From: Methyloligella sp.
GTDB taxonomy: Bacteria; Pseudomonadota; Alphaproteobacteria; Rhizobiales; HXMU1428-3
DNA length: 64,000 nt
Reading direction: 5' to 3'
Assembly: GCA_021604645.1 (NCBI GenBank)
Contig: BQJJ01000014.1
Location: 1 to 64,000 of the forward strand
In this document: one piece after another, positions 1 to 10,441 of the stretch
Layout: each line of letters opens with the position of its first letter
Numbering within the stretch: the first letter of the stretch is position 1
The notes under the pieces: model-generated
Told to the model about the DNA's origin: nothing
Seen by the model: the letters and a program-made list of their open reading frames with translations, nothing else
Databases searched by the model: none
Program-made: the position numbers and the translations under genes

Positions 1-109
1 GTTAATCTTTTGTTAATATTTAAAACCAAAAACTATCCCTCCCCTAACCCATTTTTCGTCAGACCAAATCTCCAGTATTTTCTATTTAGCCACCTTAAAT
101 TTCGGCATC

Positions 110-125
110 AGTTTCACGTGGAAAG
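110..125. promoter_or_regulatory. degenerate parS-like site
   Basis: AGTTTCACGTGGAAAG, core TTTCACGTG preserved, 4 mismatches to parS. Confidence 0.4.
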
Positions 126-231
126 CAACAAGCTCCGATAAATTCCAGACTAATCCCTCTAAATCATAAAAATACGATTCCGATTTTTAGAAAAAATCCC
201 ATCGGAAAAATGGAATCTTTCTTCCAAAAAG

Positions 232-286
232 TGGGGAGGGAGTCATAAAAAATGGGGAGGGAGTCCCTTTTGCTAGGGAGGGAGTC
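232..286 (+). repeat. three direct repeats of TGGGGAGGGAGTC with exact 21-bp period
   Basis: copies at 232-244, 253-265 and 274-286 (third copy TAGGGAGGGAGTC); each ends in GAGTC. Confidence 0.85.
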
Positions 287-337
287 AATTTTGTTCCAAT
301 TTTGGCCAAAAGATTCCTCCCCACCACAAAATTTTCA

Positions 338-353
338 TGTTTCACGTGAAACA
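338..353. promoter_or_regulatory. parS: parS centromere site (ParB binding)
   Basis: TGTTTCACGTGAAACA, perfect 16-bp palindrome identical to the parS consensus; near mnmE, where parAB usually lies in alphaproteobacteria. Confidence 0.9.
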
Positions 354-442
354 ATCACATTGGGGACTCAATTGAGATAAGTAAGGGGCTCATTCAAAAT
401 CTGTGGCATTTAAGACTCACTCTTACCCACATACATGCCACT

Positions 443-1789
443 CTATTTCCCGATACAAAATTCAATAAAGATTTTATCAAGCACGTCTTCAACATCAACC
501 TTGCCAACAAGACGGCCCAATGAAAATGCCGCCTGCCTCAAATCCTCAGCTCTAAGTTCAGTATCAACAAGATCGCCTTCAATAAAATTTTCCAGATCAA
601 GAGAACATTTTCTTAAAAGTTCGCGGTGTCGTTCACGTGTAATAACCACCGTCTCGCCCTGCCCTACTCTTTCTTGAACCGCGTCTGAAATTAGCGCAGT
701 AAGTTCATTCAAACCCACGCCTTCAGACGCAGAAATTTGCACATCCACCAGGTCTGATTTCTCATCTGGTACATTCGATAAATCACTCTTGTTCCAAACT
801 TTCAAAACTGGAATTTGATCATTGAAATTTTCATCTGATAATTGGAAATGAGGATCTATTCCATCGATCAAAAACAAGATTAATTCTGCTTTGTCAGCTT
901 GCTCAAAAGAGCGACGAATGCCCTCAAGCTCAACCTTACTTTCAGTCTCACGAATGCCCGCTGTGTCAGTTACAATGACAGGCAGTCCATCAATATCCAG
1001 TCGAACTTCAATCACGTCACGAGTGGTCCCTGCTTCATCAGAAACAATCGCAACATCACGTTTGGCAAGAGCATTTAAAAGACGAGATTTCCCAGCGTTT
1101 GGCGGGCCAACAATAACCACCCGAAATCCATCACGAACAATTTCACCACGTGATCCGTCATTTAAATACTGATCGATTTTCGCTTGAAGAGCTTGAACAG
1201 TAGGAAGAGCCTCACCTGCAATATCTTCAGGCACATCCGCTTCATCAGAAAAGTCCAGAGCAGATTCAACAAGCGCAATTGCATAAATTAAATCTGCTCG
1301 CCACCCTTCATAGAGCTTAGATGTCTCGCCTCCAAGCTGGGTTAGAGCTTGAGACTTTTGCCCCAAAGTATCAGCTGCAATTAAATCAGCTAAGCCTTCA
1401 ACTTCAATTAAATCAAGTTTGCCATTTTCAAACCCACGGCGAGAGAACTCACCACGTTCAGCCATACGACAATTATTAAAGGTGCTGAGTTTATTTAAAA
1501 CAGAACTAATAACAGCCCGGCCGCCATGGATGTGAAATTCAACAACATCCTCACCTGTAAAACTACGCGGTCCTTTAAAATAAAGAACTAAAGCTTCATC
1601 AAGAACCGAATTATCATCAGGGTCTATCAACTGGGATAAATGCGCCACTCGATCCTCTGGTATTTTCCTACAGAGTGATTTTGTAATACTGATAACCTCT
1701 GGTCCAGATACGCGAATAACAGCAACCCCAGTTGGCCCAGCGCCGCTAGATAAAGCATAAATCGTTTCCAAACTCATTCGATTCCCCAA
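443..1789 (-). CDS. mnmE: tRNA uridine-5-carboxymethylaminomethyl modification GTPase MnmE
   Basis: 448 aa; GPPNAGKSRLLNAL P-loop, DTAGIRET, C-terminal FCIGK. Confidence 0.95.
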   Translation of the reverse strand: MGNRMSLETIYALSSGAGPTGVAVIRVSGPEVISITKSLCRKIPEDRVAHLSQLIDPDDNSVLDEALVLYFKGPRSFTGEDVVEFHIHGGRAVISSVLNKLSTFNNCRMAERGEFSRRGFENGKLDLIEVEGLADLIAADTLGQKSQALTQLGGETSKLYEGWRADLIYAIALVESALDFSDEADVPEDIAGEALPTVQALQAKIDQYLNDGSRGEIVRDGFRVVIVGPPNAGKSRLLNALAKRDVAIVSDEAGTTRDVIEVRLDIDGLPVIVTDTAGIRETESKVELEGIRRSFEQADKAELILFLIDGIDPHFQLSDENFNDQIPVLKVWNKSDLSNVPDEKSDLVDVQISASEGVGLNELTALISDAVQERVGQGETVVITRERHRELLRKCSLDLENFIEGDLVDTELRAEDLRQAAFSLGRLVGKVDVEDVLDKIFIEFCIGK

Positions 1790-1944
1790 AATAGAAAAAA
1801 CACAAAATCAAACCACGAAAGTCTAATTTAAAATCATTCTAAAGTAGACTAGTCTCCCTCATAATGATCTTTCATTTCACATAGAAGCTATCTAGTACTA
1901 TACAGAAATTATAAAATTGCCATTAACTAAAGGTTTCACCTCCC

Positions 1945-3993
1945 ATGTCATTGCCCGGAACACAAACACTGAACCAACTCGCTCAAGAAACCAGTCCCTA
2001 TCTCCTGGCACACAAAGATAACCCGGTTCACTGGTGGCCCTGGGGTGAAGAGGCTTTAAAAGAAGCTAAAAAAACCAATAAACCAATTATGATATCCATT
2101 GGCTATGCGGCCTGTCATTGGTGTCACGTTATGGCAGATGAAAGCTTCGCAGACCCTGATACAGCTAATCTGATGAACGAAAAATTCGTCAATATCAAAG
2201 TAGATAAAGAAGAACGACCTGACATTGACCATATTTACATGAGCGCTCTCGCTGAACTCGGCGAACAAACCGGCTGGCCTCTAACTATGTTTCTAACGCC
2301 AGAAGGAAAACCCTATTGGGGCGGAACATATTTTCCAAATATTCAAGGAGACGGACGCCCCTCATTCAAACAAGCTTTAGAATTCGCCGAAACCATCTTC
2401 AAAAAGGATAAAGAGGCCGTAAAGCAAAATTCAGAAAGCCTCACACAACTCATTGCTGCTGAGCGCCCTAAAATGATGGGGCCGGATATCTCGGATGATA
2501 TCCTCCTCAACATCAACCAACGCCTTGGCGATATGATGGATGGCAAACATGGCGGCTTAAGAGGTGCTCCTAAATTCCCGCAATATCCTATTTTTAATTT
2601 ACTATGGCGCATCGGTCTAAGGTTCAAACAAGACAGAGCGAAAACCGCTGTCGAAGCCCTCCTACGTTCTGTATTCCAAGGCGGAATTTATGATCATTTA
2701 GGCGGTGGTCTAGCCCGCTATGCTACAGATGAAAAATGGCTTGTTCCTCATTTTGAAAAAATGCTGTCTGATAATGCCTTAATGCTCGAACTGGCCATCA
2801 ACGTATATAAAGAGAAAAAAACACCCCTTCTAAAACAAAGAATTGAAGAGATTATAACTTGGCTTGAAAGAGATATGCTCACTTCTGAGGGAGCTTTCGC
2901 CACATCACAAGATGCAGACAGTGAAGGAACCGAAGGCAAATTCTATGTCTGGACAGTAGATGAAATCAAAGAGCTCCTAAAAGGTGAGTATGACTTCTTT
3001 TCTAAACATTACGATGTCACCACTGCAGGAAACTGGGAAAATAAAAATATACTCAATCGCCTGAAGTCAGCCGACTGGCTATCCGTCGAAGACGAAGCTC
3101 GCTTGAGCAAAGCCAGAGACATCCTATTGTCTGCCCGCAATCAAAGAGTGAAGCCAAACTTAGACGATAAAATCTTGGCCGATTGGAATGGCATGGCCAT
3201 AACATCACTCACCCTTGCCTCAGACACATTGGGCAAACCTGAATGGAGAGACCTTGCAATAAATGCTTACAACTTCATCAAAAACACAATGGATACGAGC
3301 GAAGGCCTTCACCATTCATACCGTTTAGGCAAATGCTCAAGCCCTGCAATCTACAGTGATTACGCTCAGATGATCAAAGCAGCCTTGAACCTGTATAATT
3401 CAACAGGCAATAAAAACTACGTTAATGATGCCATTAAATGGACAGAAGCACTAAACGAAGATTTCTGGTGTGAAGAATTTGGCGGATATTTCATCACTGG
3501 TAAAAATAGAAAGGATGTCATCATACGCGGCAAAACCGGCGCTGACGAAGCAGCACCAAATGGCAATGCTATAATGATGTCTAACTTAATGTCTCTGTAC
3601 CTTCTAACAAACGAAGAAAGTTACAGAGAAAAAGCCAAAAAAATCGTTCAGTGTTTCGGAAATGCGATTGCAAAAAACATCTTTTCCCATGTCAGTCTTT
3701 TAGCCGGATCAATTGATATTTTAGCAGCAGCACATATTGTTATTATCAAAACAGAAAAAGAAGACACTATTGCAGATGAAATGATTAGAGCAATTAAACA
3801 AGCCCCCGTGTCAGGCATTATCATTCAATCCATTGAACAAACAGAAACACTCCCGGAAAACTCTCCAATAAAAGAAAAAAAATTGGTTGGCGATAAAACA
3901 ACAGCCTATATTTGTGTGGGTCAAACCTGCCAACCACCAGTCACAAATAAAAAAGAACTAATAGAAAATTTAATCAAAGCTAAGCAAGCGTAA
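1945..3993 (+). CDS. DUF255 / YyaL-type thioredoxin-domain protein
   Basis: 682 aa; NPVHWWPWGEEA, CHWCHVM, GGIYDHLGGGLARY. Confidence 0.9.
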   Translation: MSLPGTQTLNQLAQETSPYLLAHKDNPVHWWPWGEEALKEAKKTNKPIMISIGYAACHWCHVMADESFADPDTANLMNEKFVNIKVDKEERPDIDHIYMSALAELGEQTGWPLTMFLTPEGKPYWGGTYFPNIQGDGRPSFKQALEFAETIFKKDKEAVKQNSESLTQLIAAERPKMMGPDISDDILLNINQRLGDMMDGKHGGLRGAPKFPQYPIFNLLWRIGLRFKQDRAKTAVEALLRSVFQGGIYDHLGGGLARYATDEKWLVPHFEKMLSDNALMLELAINVYKEKKTPLLKQRIEEIITWLERDMLTSEGAFATSQDADSEGTEGKFYVWTVDEIKELLKGEYDFFSKHYDVTTAGNWENKNILNRLKSADWLSVEDEARLSKARDILLSARNQRVKPNLDDKILADWNGMAITSLTLASDTLGKPEWRDLAINAYNFIKNTMDTSEGLHHSYRLGKCSSPAIYSDYAQMIKAALNLYNSTGNKNYVNDAIKWTEALNEDFWCEEFGGYFITGKNRKDVIIRGKTGADEAAPNGNAIMMSNLMSLYLLTNEESYREKAKKIVQCFGNAIAKNIFSHVSLLAGSIDILAAAHIVIIKTEKEDTIADEMIRAIKQAPVSGIIIQSIEQTETLPENSPIKEKKLVGDKTTAYICVGQTCQPPVTNKKELIENLIKAKQA

Positions 3994-4048
3994 ATAAAAA
4001 AACCATCTCACTATGTTTTACATTTCTAATCAAATGTTCCTAAACGGT

Positions 4049-4444
4049 TTAACCCATTTGTGCCCGAGCCAATTGGGTTAAACCATTATAGCCCCAACTA
4101 TCTCCAGCAACTTCATGTATCACCACATAACTCGCTTCAGCTATAGGTCCTATGATCTCTTTAAGCATCAAAGTGCTTTGTCTAATCATCTCAGACTTTT
4201 CTTCAGCAGTATTCGTCCCCTGTGTCACTTTAATATCCATATAAACAGCTGAACTTGATGACATGCTCATACGTTTGGAACCAATAGCCCAATCACCAGC
4301 TTCATAATTATCAATCCGCACTGAAGTAAGTTCCTCTTTTTTATGCATCACCTCATTCATAAGTCTTGTTGTTTCTTTAAATAATCCTTCTCTCTGTTCC
4401 TCTGTAAGTTTAGAACCGGAATGAGTAATATTAATAAACGGCAT
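4049..4444 (-). CDS. 4-oxalocrotonate tautomerase family protein
   Basis: 131 aa; MPFINITHSG...LTEEQREGL, two tautomerase-like halves. Confidence 0.75.
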   Translation of the reverse strand: MPFINITHSGSKLTEEQREGLFKETTRLMNEVMHKKEELTSVRIDNYEAGDWAIGSKRMSMSSSSAVYMDIKVTQGTNTAEEKSEMIRQSTLMLKEIIGPIAEASYVVIHEVAGDSWGYNGLTQLARAQMG

Positions 4445-4557
4445 GGCTAGTCTCCTTTCTTAAACACTGTTTTAAAAAAGCTAACCCACCACAAAAGATA
4501 ATAATAGTTTATTGTTTTTAAGAATTAGATTAATATAATTAATCTATAAAGATCGAA

Positions 4558-5451
4558 TTGGGTTTTAAAAATATGACCTTGAATCTGGACATGGATTGCC
4601 TACGCACATTCATTACAATTAATAATCTTGGAAGTTTTGCAGACGCTGCAAACCATCTTCATCGCACAGCTCCCGCTATTAGTCTGCAAATCAAGCGCTT
4701 AGAAGATCAACTCGGCACTAAGGTCTTTCAAAAATCAGGACGCAAAATGGTTTTAAGCGCAGCTGGAGAAAATTTGCTTCATAAAGCGCAACAAATATTA
4801 GATATAAATGATGAGATCGTTTTGCGCTTATCCAAAAAGCCCTTAAAGGGAAGAATAGCGCTTGGTGTAATTCAAGATTATGCGGATAAATTCTTACCCT
4901 TCATCTTGAATAAATTTAAATCAACACATCCAGATGTTCACATCACAGTCAATGTGGACAGCACAAAAAATTTAACATCACAAATTAAAAAGGGAACACT
5001 GGACCTTGCCATCGCAATTGATAATAAATCAAATTTAAAAAAAGAAAAATTAAAGCAAGAAAAAACGATTTGGCTCTCCAAAGCCTCTCTTGAATTCGAC
5101 CTAAAAAAGCCACTGCCCCTGGTTGTTTTAGACACACCCTGCACATTTAGAGAAAATGCTATTGAAGCATTAAACAAACAAAAAAGAAGTTGGGAAATTG
5201 TGTTCACAAGCCCAAGTCTATCAGGTCTTCATGCCGCTATCGAAGCAGGTCTCGGCATAACAGCTCGAACCAAGCTTTCATATAATGAAGAAATAACACA
5301 AACCACCAAAGCTCTAAAGCTACCCAAACTCCCAACAGTTGATTTCGTAATTTATGAAAAAAAGAAACAAACTGAAAGCACAGCAATTTTCAAAAAGATC
5401 ATACAAAACGAAAGCGTGAAAATGTATAGACAAAGTATAGATGCCCTCTAG
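4558..5451 (+). CDS. LysR family transcriptional regulator
   Basis: N-terminal HTH LRTFITINNLGSFADAANHLHRTAPAISLQIKRLE. Confidence 0.92.
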   Translation: MGFKNMTLNLDMDCLRTFITINNLGSFADAANHLHRTAPAISLQIKRLEDQLGTKVFQKSGRKMVLSAAGENLLHKAQQILDINDEIVLRLSKKPLKGRIALGVIQDYADKFLPFILNKFKSTHPDVHITVNVDSTKNLTSQIKKGTLDLAIAIDNKSNLKKEKLKQEKTIWLSKASLEFDLKKPLPLVVLDTPCTFRENAIEALNKQKRSWEIVFTSPSLSGLHAAIEAGLGITARTKLSYNEEITQTTKALKLPKLPTVDFVIYEKKKQTESTAIFKKIIQNESVKMYRQSIDAL

Positions 5452-5527
5452 CCTTGCCATAAAGTATTCATAAGCTTAATGTACAAAGTTTGATTTTATA
5501 AATGGATTTAGAAAAACTAGTTGTCAC

Positions 5528-5980
5528 ATGGAACTTTACACACAAATCGCAGCTCTACCCTATGTCTTCACCAAAGATGAACTTTTGATTTGCTTGATCA
5601 CGTCAAGAGAAACCAAACGGTTAGTCATACCAAAAGGCTGGCCGAAACTAGGTGTATCATCTCATCAAATGGCAAGAATTGAAGCTGAAGAAGAGGCAGG
5701 CCTAATCGGGCAAATTTCAAAAGACACCATTGGCACATATAATTATAGAAAAAAACTACACACATTCGCAAACATCACTTGTGAAGTAGAGATTTATCCT
5801 CTTCATGTTTCCCACCAACTTATGGACTTTCCTGAAAACAAACAACGCAGTCTTCACTGGTTTAACCCTATAGAAGCGTCAAATAGAGTTGAAGAAAAAG
5901 AATTCTCAGAAATTCTTTTAGAAATAGAAGGTAAACTGACCAACTCACATAAAAAAATAAAGACCAAAAAAGCCAGCTAA
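5528..5980 (+). CDS. NUDIX hydrolase
   Basis: 150 aa; KGWPKLGVSSHQMARIEAEEEAG Nudix-like box. Confidence 0.8.
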   Translation: MELYTQIAALPYVFTKDELLICLITSRETKRLVIPKGWPKLGVSSHQMARIEAEEEAGLIGQISKDTIGTYNYRKKLHTFANITCEVEIYPLHVSHQLMDFPENKQRSLHWFNPIEASNRVEEKEFSEILLEIEGKLTNSHKKIKTKKAS

Positions 5981-6083
5981 ATGCACAAGACTTCACTTAA
6001 AGTTTTGAATAAATAGATAGCGCTACGTCTAAATTCCCTGTAAACAGACAAAAATTGGAAGTCTTGGTGGGGGGGAACCAAAA

Positions 6084-7613
6084 ATGACGGATGACAAAAG
6101 TCATGCAAATGAAGGCAAAATTTCTATTCAGAAACCTTCCTTAGATAAAGATCTTCATAAACTCAGTAAATTAGAAGACGCAACGCGCAACGCTTCCCTT
6201 CACCTTGGTTCGTCTGGCATAGCATTTTTGTTTTTAGCCCTGGCCGGTATTATCGCTGCAACCCTACTTCCAAACCAGCCTCACTCCTTAATCATCATCA
6301 TTGCCGCAATCATCGGCGGTTACATGGCACTTAATATTGGCGCAAATGATGTTGCCAACAATGTAGGCCCGGCTGTTGGCTCCAAAGCACTCACTATGTT
6401 CGGAGCCCTTATCATTGCAGCTGTGTTTGAAAGTGCTGGTGCTTTGCTAGCTGGCGGAGATGTTGTAAAAACCATTGCCAAGGGCATTATTGACCCCTCA
6501 TTGGTCAAAGATAGCCAAACCTTCATATGGGCTATGATGGCAGCCCTCCTCTCATCAGCGCTCTGGGTAAATCTGGCAACCTATTTAAGAGCACCCGTAT
6601 CAACAACACACTCAGTTGTAGGTGGTGTAATGGGCGGTGGTATCGCCGCTGTAGGCTTCAATGCAGTAAACTGGTCAACAATGTCAGCAATTGCTGCCAG
6701 CTGGGTAATCTCCCCGTTTCTCGGCGGACTTATCGCAGCCATCATATTAGCATTCATCAAAACGTTCATTATCTACCGAGAAGATAAAATTAAAGCGGCC
6801 CGCTTTTGGTTGCCAATTCTCATATCTTTAATGGCCGGCGTTTTCTCAGCCTACTTAATGACAAAGGGCTTAAAAAAGATTTGGCGCCCGTCAAGCAATG
6901 AAATCATGATTTACTCTTCACTCATTTTCATTGCAGTCTATGTAATCATGTTGCCAACAATAAAAAAACAATCTGAAAATATGGCAAATAGAAATCAGTC
7001 CCTTCGGACCCTGTTTCACTTCCCTCTCATCTGCTCAGCTGCCCTGCTCTCTTTTGCTCACGGTGCAAATGATGTGGCAAATGCCGTGGGGCCACTAGCT
7101 GCCATTCTACATGCTGTACAATTTGAAAACATCTCAGCCACTGTACGCATTCCATCATGGGTTATGCTCATAGGAGCCGTAGGAATTAGCTTAGGCTTGC
7201 TATTATACGGACCTCATCTCATCAAGATGGTCGGAGAACAAATCACCAAAATGAACCCAATGCGTGCCTTCTCAGTTGCCCTTGCAGCCGCTATCACAGT
7301 GATCATTGCTTCTGCATTTGGTCTACCAGTGAGCTCAACTCACATCGCAGTCGGCGCAGTTTTTGGTGTTGGCTTCTTTCGTGAATATTATACAGCGAAA
7401 AGTAAGCGAAGAAAAAAGTTCATTAAAAAGAACCCAAAAACTACCAAATCCGAAACAGAATTTAATATTGTAAAAAAAGAAATTCAAAGAAGAAAATTGG
7501 TAAGACGCTCTCACTTCATGGTCATTGTAACCGCCTGGGTCGTCACCGTGCCAGCAGCAGCAGTGCTGTCAGCAACCATCTTCTTTATTCTGAATACGTT
7601 CGCTCGATATTAA
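6084..7613 (+). CDS. inorganic phosphate transporter, PiT family
   Basis: 509 aa; GANDVANNVGPAVGSKA and GANDVANAVGPLAA signatures. Confidence 0.93.
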   Translation: MTDDKSHANEGKISIQKPSLDKDLHKLSKLEDATRNASLHLGSSGIAFLFLALAGIIAATLLPNQPHSLIIIIAAIIGGYMALNIGANDVANNVGPAVGSKALTMFGALIIAAVFESAGALLAGGDVVKTIAKGIIDPSLVKDSQTFIWAMMAALLSSALWVNLATYLRAPVSTTHSVVGGVMGGGIAAVGFNAVNWSTMSAIAASWVISPFLGGLIAAIILAFIKTFIIYREDKIKAARFWLPILISLMAGVFSAYLMTKGLKKIWRPSSNEIMIYSSLIFIAVYVIMLPTIKKQSENMANRNQSLRTLFHFPLICSAALLSFAHGANDVANAVGPLAAILHAVQFENISATVRIPSWVMLIGAVGISLGLLLYGPHLIKMVGEQITKMNPMRAFSVALAAAITVIIASAFGLPVSSTHIAVGAVFGVGFFREYYTAKSKRRKKFIKKNPKTTKSETEFNIVKKEIQRRKLVRRSHFMVIVTAWVVTVPAAAVLSATIFFILNTFARY

Positions 7614-7656
7614 GGTCTAGATCATAAATTCAATTGTTTCATGTATTTATGATCTA

Positions 7657-8256
7657 TCACTGAACATTTAACCATCCACGATAAGCAATCAAACGGCCCA
7701 GAAAGGGCACAGACAGATCAATGTCAAAGGCATAACGCCCTTCATCATCTACAAACTCTTTTGTCTTACTTCTGGGTGCAAAAAACTTTGGCAAGGGAAT
7801 GTGAAAAAACCACCAACGATCAATGCTCCAAACCACCGTTTTATCTTCAACTGTTAAAACAATACCGAAACACAAGGGACCAAATCGTTCTCTTAAATAA
7901 AACCCATCTTCAGCAGTTTCATTTTTTTCATCCAAATATAAAACCGTACTAAAAAAACTTTTACCAAAATATCGAGCCCAGCTTTCACCCAAACCTTGTT
8001 TTTCAATCACTAATTTAACTGGAACTTTTGACGTTGGTGGCAAGCGAAGCAAAGTTGCAAGTGCCTGCAAGATTATATTACTCCCACGAATAACTTCAGC
8101 TTCTCCTTTAAACTCATGATGCCCAATCGCAGTATGAAAAATTTGCCACGGCTTGGGCATACTCTGAAATTGAGTTTTAAACAGTCTTTCAAACAAGGAA
8201 GTATCTAATAAAGACATTTGATTTAATGAAACTTCATTCTCAGTAAATTCATCCAT
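7657..8256 (-). CDS. DUF4166-like protein
   Basis: 199 aa; lipid/polyketide-cyclase-like sequence downstream of a DCC protein. Confidence 0.55.
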   Translation of the reverse strand: MDEFTENEVSLNQMSLLDTSLFERLFKTQFQSMPKPWQIFHTAIGHHEFKGEAEVIRGSNIILQALATLLRLPPTSKVPVKLVIEKQGLGESWARYFGKSFFSTVLYLDEKNETAEDGFYLRERFGPLCFGIVLTVEDKTVVWSIDRWWFFHIPLPKFFAPRSKTKEFVDDEGRYAFDIDLSVPFLGRLIAYRGWLNVQ

Positions 8257-8710
8257 CCTGTCCCACCAATCTCTTATTTAATTCAGCAGTTGGAATAAGG
8301 CACACATCCTGTTTCCCAAATAATACATAACGGTTTCTAGCAACCCGCTCATAGAGAAAGTTGAGCAAAAACTTAGGTAAAAATTTAAAGTAAGATATGA
8401 ACCGCCACGGATATCCAACAACATTGAAAACACAAAACGCTGCAAACATCTTCTCATAAAGCTGCCCATCAACGATCACTAAATTCGTTTCATAATTTTC
8501 TGGGTCCAAATTATAGTGATTATAGAGAGCCCGACCTAACTCAGATTGAGCTGTTGCAAACACAAAGTGTTCTTCTTTATCCCGTGCTAAAACCCATTGT
8601 GCAAAAAAAGAACACAAAACACAGACTCCATCAAAAACAATTAATGGCCGTTTTCCATCCCAATCATAAAGCTCTAACTCATTCATATAACTGTAAGATT
8701 CGCGTTTCAC
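8249..8710 (-). CDS. DCC family (DUF393) thiol-disulfide oxidoreductase-like protein
   Basis: LIVFDGVCVLCSFFAQWVL. Confidence 0.85.
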   Translation of the reverse strand: MKRESYSYMNELELYDWDGKRPLIVFDGVCVLCSFFAQWVLARDKEEHFVFATAQSELGRALYNHYNLDPENYETNLVIVDGQLYEKMFAAFCVFNVVGYPWRFISYFKFLPKFLLNFLYERVARNRYVLFGKQDVCLIPTAELNKRLVGQDG

Positions 8711-8927
8711 AGTTGGTCCCTCTCAAAAGTGAAAAATAAAAAAACATACCCTGCGGCAGAATGTCGCAAATTTAAACCGTGACAAGGTCTAATTCAATCG
8801 GTAAAAACCGCTCCGCTGCTTAAAAAAATGGCTGCGTCATCCTCTAACGGCGTTTTCAAGTCACTAAGCAGTGAACTTAAAATAACGAGTTTACTATCAC
8901 TGATTTTAACTTCACAAAGAAGAGATA

Positions 8928-9530
8928 ATGTTCAAAAAAACAATCCTTACCGGGATCATCGGCGCAGCGATGTTCGTCATGCTGTCTGCCGTTCCATCTG
9001 CAAACGTGTTTACAACTCAAGCCCAAGCTGCTGGCACTGGATGTCTACCAGCCAGCATCAAAAGCCGCTTACACCAAATTAGAAAAAAGTTTGGCAAAAT
9101 CCGTATCGTATCAGCACACCGCCCAGGCGCGCGCATTGCTGGTAGCGGCAAACGCAGCTATCACGCGTCATGTCGTGCTGTAGATTTCCACCCACCACGT
9201 GGTAAATATCGCGCTGTCGCAAACTGGCTCAAAAAAGTACACAAAGGCGGCGTTGGTACATATAGCTGCGGCATGCACCATATTCACATTGATAACGGAC
9301 CAAGAGTTCGCTTCCATCATTGTGTAAACAAGCATGGATCTCCCCTCAGAAAAGGACGTAAAAAACGTTACTATTCAAAAAAGAAATACAAAAATAAAAA
9401 ACATTACGCTAAGCGCAAAAGTCATCAAAAACATTATTCACTTGGTGCTAAACATAAGAGTGCTAAACATAAAACCTATTACCCAGCACCAAAAAGCGTT
9501 TATAAAAAAACATATGTTATTTATAACTAA
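8928..9530 (+). CDS. secreted M15/DUF882-like peptidase with basic His/Lys/Tyr-rich tail
   Basis: signal peptide; SAHRPGARIAGSGKRSYHASCRAVDFHPP ... GVGTYSCGMHHIHIDNG; tail KKRYYSKKKYKNKKHYAKRK. Confidence 0.8.
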   Translation: MFKKTILTGIIGAAMFVMLSAVPSANVFTTQAQAAGTGCLPASIKSRLHQIRKKFGKIRIVSAHRPGARIAGSGKRSYHASCRAVDFHPPRGKYRAVANWLKKVHKGGVGTYSCGMHHIHIDNGPRVRFHHCVNKHGSPLRKGRKKRYYSKKKYKNKKHYAKRKSHQKHYSLGAKHKSAKHKTYYPAPKSVYKKTYVIYN

Positions 9531-9543
9531 AAGATTAAATACA

Positions 9544-9580
9544 TTAGGTCACATTCGAAAAAATGTGGCCTAATTTTTTA
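9544..9580 (+). terminator. intrinsic terminator
   Basis: AGGTCACATT-cgaaaa-AATGTGGCCT followed by T-run. Confidence 0.85.
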
Positions 9581-9703
9581 TACATATTATCTGACAGCTT
9601 CTTACAAGTTCTTTTAATCTTTACTCAGATCTAGCACTTTCTGACACCCGCCAATTTTCAATTCACCTATGATTTATGAAACAACATTCATAGGAGAACA
9701 ATC

Positions 9704-10282
9704 ATGAAACTACTCATCACTTTGGTATTAGGAAGTTTAAGTCTCTCACTTATTTCCAGCTGTTTTGCCGCAGAATATAAAGACCAATATGGAACGACAA
9801 ATCCAATAGAGGAAAGCATCGAGTTTCAATTAGAAAATTTAAAAACATCCCCTCACAATGGAACACTCACAGTCCTATGCTGGAAAGCTCACGAATTGAG
9901 AAAAGCCAGTATGAATAAAAGAGCTCTTCCAGTTCTTTTAGAATGCGCAAAAAGAGGACACGACATATCAATGCTAGATTTAGCAAGTATGTATGAAACA
10001 GGCGCTGGTGTTAAAAGAAGTAATCAACAAGCTGCTAAATGGCTCAAAAAATCAAGCGATCGTGGTTTCAGCACAGCTCAGCTATATTATGGAATTGCTC
10101 TGTTAACCGGAAAAGGTGTTAAACAAAACATAGCTGAAGGCAAAGCACTCATTCATAGGGCAGCTGCACAAGCAGATCACCTGGCCATCAATCTCATCAA
10201 TTCAAATTATGATATTGAAAGCATCATTCCAGATGGTGATGTAAAATCAAACCAAACAGCTAAAACACACAATATAAATTAA
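9704..10282 (+). CDS. SEL1-like repeat protein, secreted
   Basis: signal peptide; LASMYETGAGVKRSNQQAAKWLKKSSDRGFSTAQLYYGIALLTGKGV. Confidence 0.8.
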   Translation: MKLLITLVLGSLSLSLISSCFAAEYKDQYGTTNPIEESIEFQLENLKTSPHNGTLTVLCWKAHELRKASMNKRALPVLLECAKRGHDISMLDLASMYETGAGVKRSNQQAAKWLKKSSDRGFSTAQLYYGIALLTGKGVKQNIAEGKALIHRAAAQADHLAINLINSNYDIESIIPDGDVKSNQTAKTHNIN

Positions 10283-10441
10283 GAAAAAAAGCCCTCACTT
10301 GAAAAAGAGTTTGTAAAATTATTGTTCAAACTCTTTTTTCAAAATCAAACTCCATTACAAGCCCACCTATAGAATATTTTACAAGTTCCAAAAAAGGAGT
10401 AAGGTCTCCACCAATAATAATTAATCTTTAAAAGGTGAAAC

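Noticed and set aside
891-1172. Antisense ORF inside mnmE and similar shadow ORFs (e.g. 435-677, 14612-15019, 29961-30281, 32449-32883)
   Set aside because: Opposite-strand open frames within confidently assigned genes; no independent support.
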